Source: DATDYQ01 sp035288965
GTDB lineage: Archaea > Nanobdellota > Nanobdellia > SCGC-AAA011-G17 > JAGVZF01
DNA: 14,869 nucleotides
NCBI GenBank assembly: GCA_035288965.1
Contig: DATDYQ010000020.1
Location: 1 to 14,869 of the forward strand
Direction: 5' to 3'
The stretch's first letter is position 1; each line of letters opens with the position of its first letter. The notes beneath the pieces are model-generated. The model was not told the DNA's origin and did no database searches. It saw nothing but the letters and a program-made list of their open reading frames with translations. A program made the translations under genes and the position numbers. Shown here in pieces: positions 12,120 to 14,869 of this stretch.

Positions 12120-13266
12120 TCTTTAACATCTCCAGTCCAGGAAGTTTTTTTCCTGCTAAATATTCTAATAAAGCTCCTCCGCTTAAACTAAAATAACTTA
12201 TTCTTTTTCTATTAATAAATCTATCAACAGCATCTGCTGTATTTCCTCCCCCAACAATACTATATGCCTTGCTTTCAATAACTGCATTTAATATTGCTTT
12301 TGTTCCTTTGCTAAATATCATATTATCATCATAATTTCCCAATGTTCCTTTTAAGTAGATTGTTTTTGATTTCTTAATTATTTGAGAATAAAGTTTTATT
12401 GTTTCTTCTCCAACATCCCATATCATTTTATCTATAGGTAATCCATTTATTTGTAATTCTCTTCTTTTATTATTAACTTCAACTGCGATATCCAATGGAT
12501 ATTCAATCTTTCCGCTTGCTAATAATTTTTTTAATCTTGGAATTAATTTAAAATATCCCAATTTTTTAAACAACTTTTCTTTTTTACCGAGTTTATGTCC
12601 GCTTGCTATAATAAACAACTCTCCTATAACACCTGCCGTTAATACATAATCAACATCTTTTATTTTACTTTCAATTAACTGAATAACATCATCTGGCTTT
12701 TTACCAGCTAAAACGTAAGTTAAAGGTCTTTTAAACTTCTCAAGTTCATTTAAATGTTTAATTTCATACTGCATCTCTCTTCCAATTAATATTTTCATAT
12801 TCTTGAATCCAGTAACGCTGTTAACATCTCTATGAGCTACTGAAAATCCATCAAAAACATAATAATCAAATAAAGGTTTTAATTTTTTTACTAATTTTTT
12901 ACTTTTTTCATTAACATATCTAACATTATCTAAAAGTAAAGCTTCTCCATATTTTAATTGTTTAATCGCATTAATTGCTTTCCTTCCAATAACATCTTTA
13001 ACAAATTTTACTCTTCCATTGCAATGTTTATTTAAAAATTTATGATGATAACTTAAAGAAGTAAAGTCTTTATCTCCTTTTCTTCCTTGCCAAGATAATA
13101 TTACAGCACTTGCTTTTTTTCTCAGTAAATCATTTATTGTTTTAGAAGCAATTTCTATTCTTTCATTATCAACAATTTTGTTATTGATTAATGGACTGTT
13201 AATATCCACTCTCAATAAAACTCTTTTACCTTTCAAACTTACATTATCTATTGTTTTAAATTTCAT
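12106..13266 (-). CDS. pgk: Phosphoglycerate kinase (divergent)
   Basis: Transfers phosphate between 1,3-bisphosphoglycerate and ADP. Substrate-side motifs are kept: LLRVDINSPL (17-26), ILSWQGRKGDKDF, LLLDNVRYVNEKS, FDGFSVAHRD and TYVLAGKKPDDVIQLIESK. The 386-residue length is normal. The nucleotide side is unusual: VGGGNTADAV has N where D is usual, SLSGGALLEYL replaces STGGGASLE, and LKGTLGNYDDNMF replaces NGPMGVFE; SHQGR is SWQGR. The whole frame is intact, so I read it as a divergent lineage-specific form and not a pseudogene. ATG overlaps the gap stop by 4 nt (ATGA), giving translational coupling; fba follows with a 14-nt overlap. Confidence 0.93.
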   Translation of the reverse strand: MKFKTIDNVSLKGKRVLLRVDINSPLINNKIVDNERIEIASKTINDLLRKKASAVILSWQGRKGDKDFTSLSYHHKFLNKHCNGRVKFVKDVIGRKAINAIKQLKYGEALLLDNVRYVNEKSKKLVKKLKPLFDYYVFDGFSVAHRDVNSVTGFKNMKILIGREMQYEIKHLNELEKFKRPLTYVLAGKKPDDVIQLIESKIKDVDYVLTAGVIGELFIIASGHKLGKKEKLFKKLGYFKLIPRLKKLLASGKIEYPLDIAVEVNNKRRELQINGLPIDKMIWDVGEETIKLYSQIIKKSKTIYLKGTLGNYDDNMIFSKGTKAILNAVIESKAYSIVGGGNTADAVDRFINRKRISYFSLSGGALLEYLAGKKLPGLEMLKNANK

Positions 13267-14255
13267 ATTAGTATTTTTATTAAATCTATCACTCTAGAAC
13301 TATATCCATATTCATTATCATACCATCCCATTATCTTTACGAATTTTCCCTCAATAACTTTTGTACATAAAGAATCAAAAACACAAGAATATTTGCTTCC
13401 AATAATATCAGAACTTACTAATGGCTCATCTGTATATTGTAAGATTCCTTTTAAATGATAATTACTTACACTTCTAAACAATTCATTTATTTCATTAACA
13501 CTCGTTTTCTTCTTTACAACACAGGTGAAATCATTTATGCATCCATCTGGAACAGGAACTCTTAATGCTAATCCATCTAACTTTCCTTTTAATTCAGGGA
13601 TAACTTCACCAACAGAAGCAGCAGCTCCAGTTGTAGTTGGAATTATATTAATTGCAGCAGCTCTCGCCCTTCTCAAATCACTATGCGGTAAATCTAATAT
13701 TCTTTGATCATTAGAATAAGCATGGGCTGTATTCATAAATCCATATTCAACTCCAAAATTATCATTCAACACTTTAACCATCGGAGCTAGACAATTAGTT
13801 GTACAACTAGCATTACTTATTATATTGTGTTTTTTCTTATCATATAAATGCTCATTAACTCCTTTAACGATAGTTATATCTGGATTTTTAGCAGGAGCTG
13901 AAATTAAAACTTTCTTTGCTCCATTTATTAAATGAACATTTGCATTTGCCCTATCTGTAAATAATCCTGTACTTTCAATAACAATATCAATGTTTAATTT
14001 CTTCCAAGGTAATTTATTAATATCCTTTTCAGCTAATATTTTAATTTGTTTTCCATTTACAATTAAAGAATCATTAGTTGTATCTATAGTTCCTTCAAAT
14101 TTTCCAAATACAGAATCATATTTTAATAGATGGGCTAATGTCTTTACATCAGTTAAATCATTTATGGCAACAAACTCAATTCCTGGCTCATTAATGCCAA
14201 GCTTAAAAACCATTCTTCCAATTCTTCCAAAACCATTAATTGCAACTCTAACCAT
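13263..14255 (-). CDS. gap: Glyceraldehyde-3-phosphate dehydrogenase, bacterial class
   Basis: Oxidises and phosphorylates glyceraldehyde-3-phosphate to 1,3-bisphosphoglycerate with NAD+. The 330-residue protein has VAINGFGRIGRM (4-15), AINDLTD (30-36; D33 favours NAD+), the catalytic SNASCTTNCLAP (147-158, C151), TAHAYSNDQRILD (176-188, H178) and RRARAAAINIIPTTTGAA (195-212). This is the phosphorylating class I enzyme of bacteria and eukaryotes, not the usual archaeal class II. It is the first gene of the gap-pgk-fba operon. AAGGGGTGAG lies just before the ATG, a strong ribosome site. Confidence 0.96.
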   Translation of the reverse strand: MVRVAINGFGRIGRMVFKLGINEPGIEFVAINDLTDVKTLAHLLKYDSVFGKFEGTIDTTNDSLIVNGKQIKILAEKDINKLPWKKLNIDIVIESTGLFTDRANANVHLINGAKKVLISAPAKNPDITIVKGVNEHLYDKKKHNIISNASCTTNCLAPMVKVLNDNFGVEYGFMNTAHAYSNDQRILDLPHSDLRRARAAAINIIPTTTGAAASVGEVIPELKGKLDGLALRVPVPDGCINDFTCVVKKKTSVNEINELFRSVSNYHLKGILQYTDEPLVSSDIIGSKYSCVFDSLCTKVIEGKFVKIMGWYDNEYGYSSRVIDLIKILI

Positions 14256-14257
14256 AA

Positions 14258-14267
14258 CTCACCCCTT
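14258..14267 (-). promoter_or_regulatory. Shine-Dalgarno site of the glycolytic operon
   Basis: On the minus strand AAGGGGTGAG with the GGTGA core lies 2 nt before the gap ATG at 14255. The operon therefore has a real 5' UTR, unlike many leaderless genes in the window. Confidence 0.6.
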
Positions 14268-14300
14268 CTTTTTAAGCATTATTAACCTTTTTAACTACTC

Positions 14301-14869
14301 TTACTTAATTACTTCACCAAGTTCTTCTAATTCTTCACCATTTAAAAATCTTTGAATTCTTTCTTCCATAAATTGTAAATCTATTCTTATCTGTTTCATG
14401 CTATCTCTATCTCTCAATGTTATTGTATGGTCTTCCATTGTTTGATGATCTATCGTAACATTAGCTTTAATCCCAACTTCATCTGCTCTTCTATATCTTC
14501 TTCCTATACTTCCTGAATCATCATAAAATACTTTAAAACTCTTTCTTAATCTTTCATAAACTTCTCTTCCTTCTTCATCAATTCCATCTTTATTTACTAA
14601 AGGATTAACACTTAAATCTAAGGGGGCAAGTTCAGCTGGGAATTCAAACAATGTTCTTTCTTTTTCTTCTTTAAAGAATAAATCAAGTAATGCCCAAATA
14701 TTTCTATCAACCCCAAAACTTAACTCTAAAACATGAGGCAATACCTTCTTTCCATTTACAGTTACTTCTAATTTTTCCTTGCTTCCTTCTTGATGTCCTT
14801 TTAAATCATGATCTCCCCTATAATGTAATCCAGCAACTTCCTTCCATCCTTTTAATGTTTCTAAATCTA
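14301..14869 (-). CDS. glyS: Glycyl-tRNA synthetase, C-terminal part (cut by window edge)
   Basis: The frame is open from the window end to TAA at 14301-14303, so only about 188 C-terminal residues are seen. The class II core is clear: GWKEVAGLHYRGDHDLKGHQ, then VLPHVLELSFGVDRN (motif 3 region with the Arg), followed by the anticodon-binding domain with NPLVNKDGIDEEGREVYERL, YDDSGSIGRRYRRADEVG and MEDHTITLRDRDSMKQIRID. This is the alpha2 archaeal/eukaryotic type of GlyRS. The TTG at 14741 lies inside motif 3 and is not the start. The neighbouring glycolytic operon is on the same strand, 45 nt downstream. Confidence 0.95.
   Translation of the reverse strand, partial: DLETLKGWKEVAGLHYRGDHDLKGHQEGSKEKLEVTVNGKKVLPHVLELSFGVDRNIWALLDLFFKEEKERTLFEFPAELAPLDLSVNPLVNKDGIDEEGREVYERLRKSFKVFYDDSGSIGRRYRRADEVGIKANVTIDHQTMEDHTITLRDRDSMKQIRIDLQFMEERIQRFLNGEELEELGEVIK

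Noticed and set aside
13990..14355. Plus-strand ORF of 121 residues over gap
   Set aside because: Antisense shadow of the conserved GAPDH and GlyRS frames.

Overview
This window looks archaeal. It carries an Alba chromatin gene, a TrmB-type regulator, an archaeal-type glycyl-tRNA synthetase (3' part only), bulge-helix-bulge (BHB) tRNA introns, no CCA encoded at tRNA 3' ends, and TATA boxes (TTTAAATA, TATATAAA, TTTATAAA) about 22-30 nt before many starts, which suggests leaderless mRNAs. The DNA is very AT-rich. Small compact genes, overlapping frames and bacterial-type glycolytic enzymes would fit a DPANN-like lineage, but that placement is inference.

Layout. 40-1382: a 49-bp leader, a LAGLIDADG homing endonuclease (HEG1), then alba, whose frame is interrupted by about 33 nt. 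1387-3668: an XTP/dITP pyrophosphatase and a Kef-type antiporter. 3677-5318 (minus): a lipoprotein, tRNA-Met, a HIT protein and a HAD hydrolase. 5376-7901: an orphan gene, NAD(P)HX epimerase, a 30-codon small ORF, and a TrmB regulator divergent from a membrane protein with an operator-like palindrome between them. 7911-8934 (minus strand): two tandem tRNA-Ala genes, a second endonuclease (HEG2) and the second copy of the leader. 8985-10147: three small orphan genes. 10246-14255: a PfkB kinase converging on a gap-pgk-fba glycolytic operon. 14301 to the window end: glyS, cut by the window edge.

The most interesting signal is a duplicated module. Two very divergent LAGLIDADG endonucleases (119-1075 plus, 8084-8854 minus) share a 49-bp leader that is identical base for base, followed by the same TATA box at the same distance from ATG. 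Each ORF runs into the 5' end of the next conserved gene (alba; tRNA-Ala GGC) and stops inside its first exon. In each host gene a tiny insertion follows that exon. The tRNA has introns of 21 and 23 nt at positions 22/23 and 43/44. The alba insertion, if 33 nt are removed, restores the KP-x-VNYV core of the family. So the endonucleases lie immediately upstream of mini-introns, not inside them. I read this as a possible HEG plus mini-intron pairing related to collaborative homing: the mini-intron would protect the host gene and the overlap would lock the endonuclease to it. That model is untested.

Most of the rest is housekeeping. GAPDH, PGK and class II aldolase are translationally overlapped and would work together in lower glycolysis/gluconeogenesis. 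GAPDH is the bacterial/eukaryotic class with SNASCTTNC, not the usual archaeal class.
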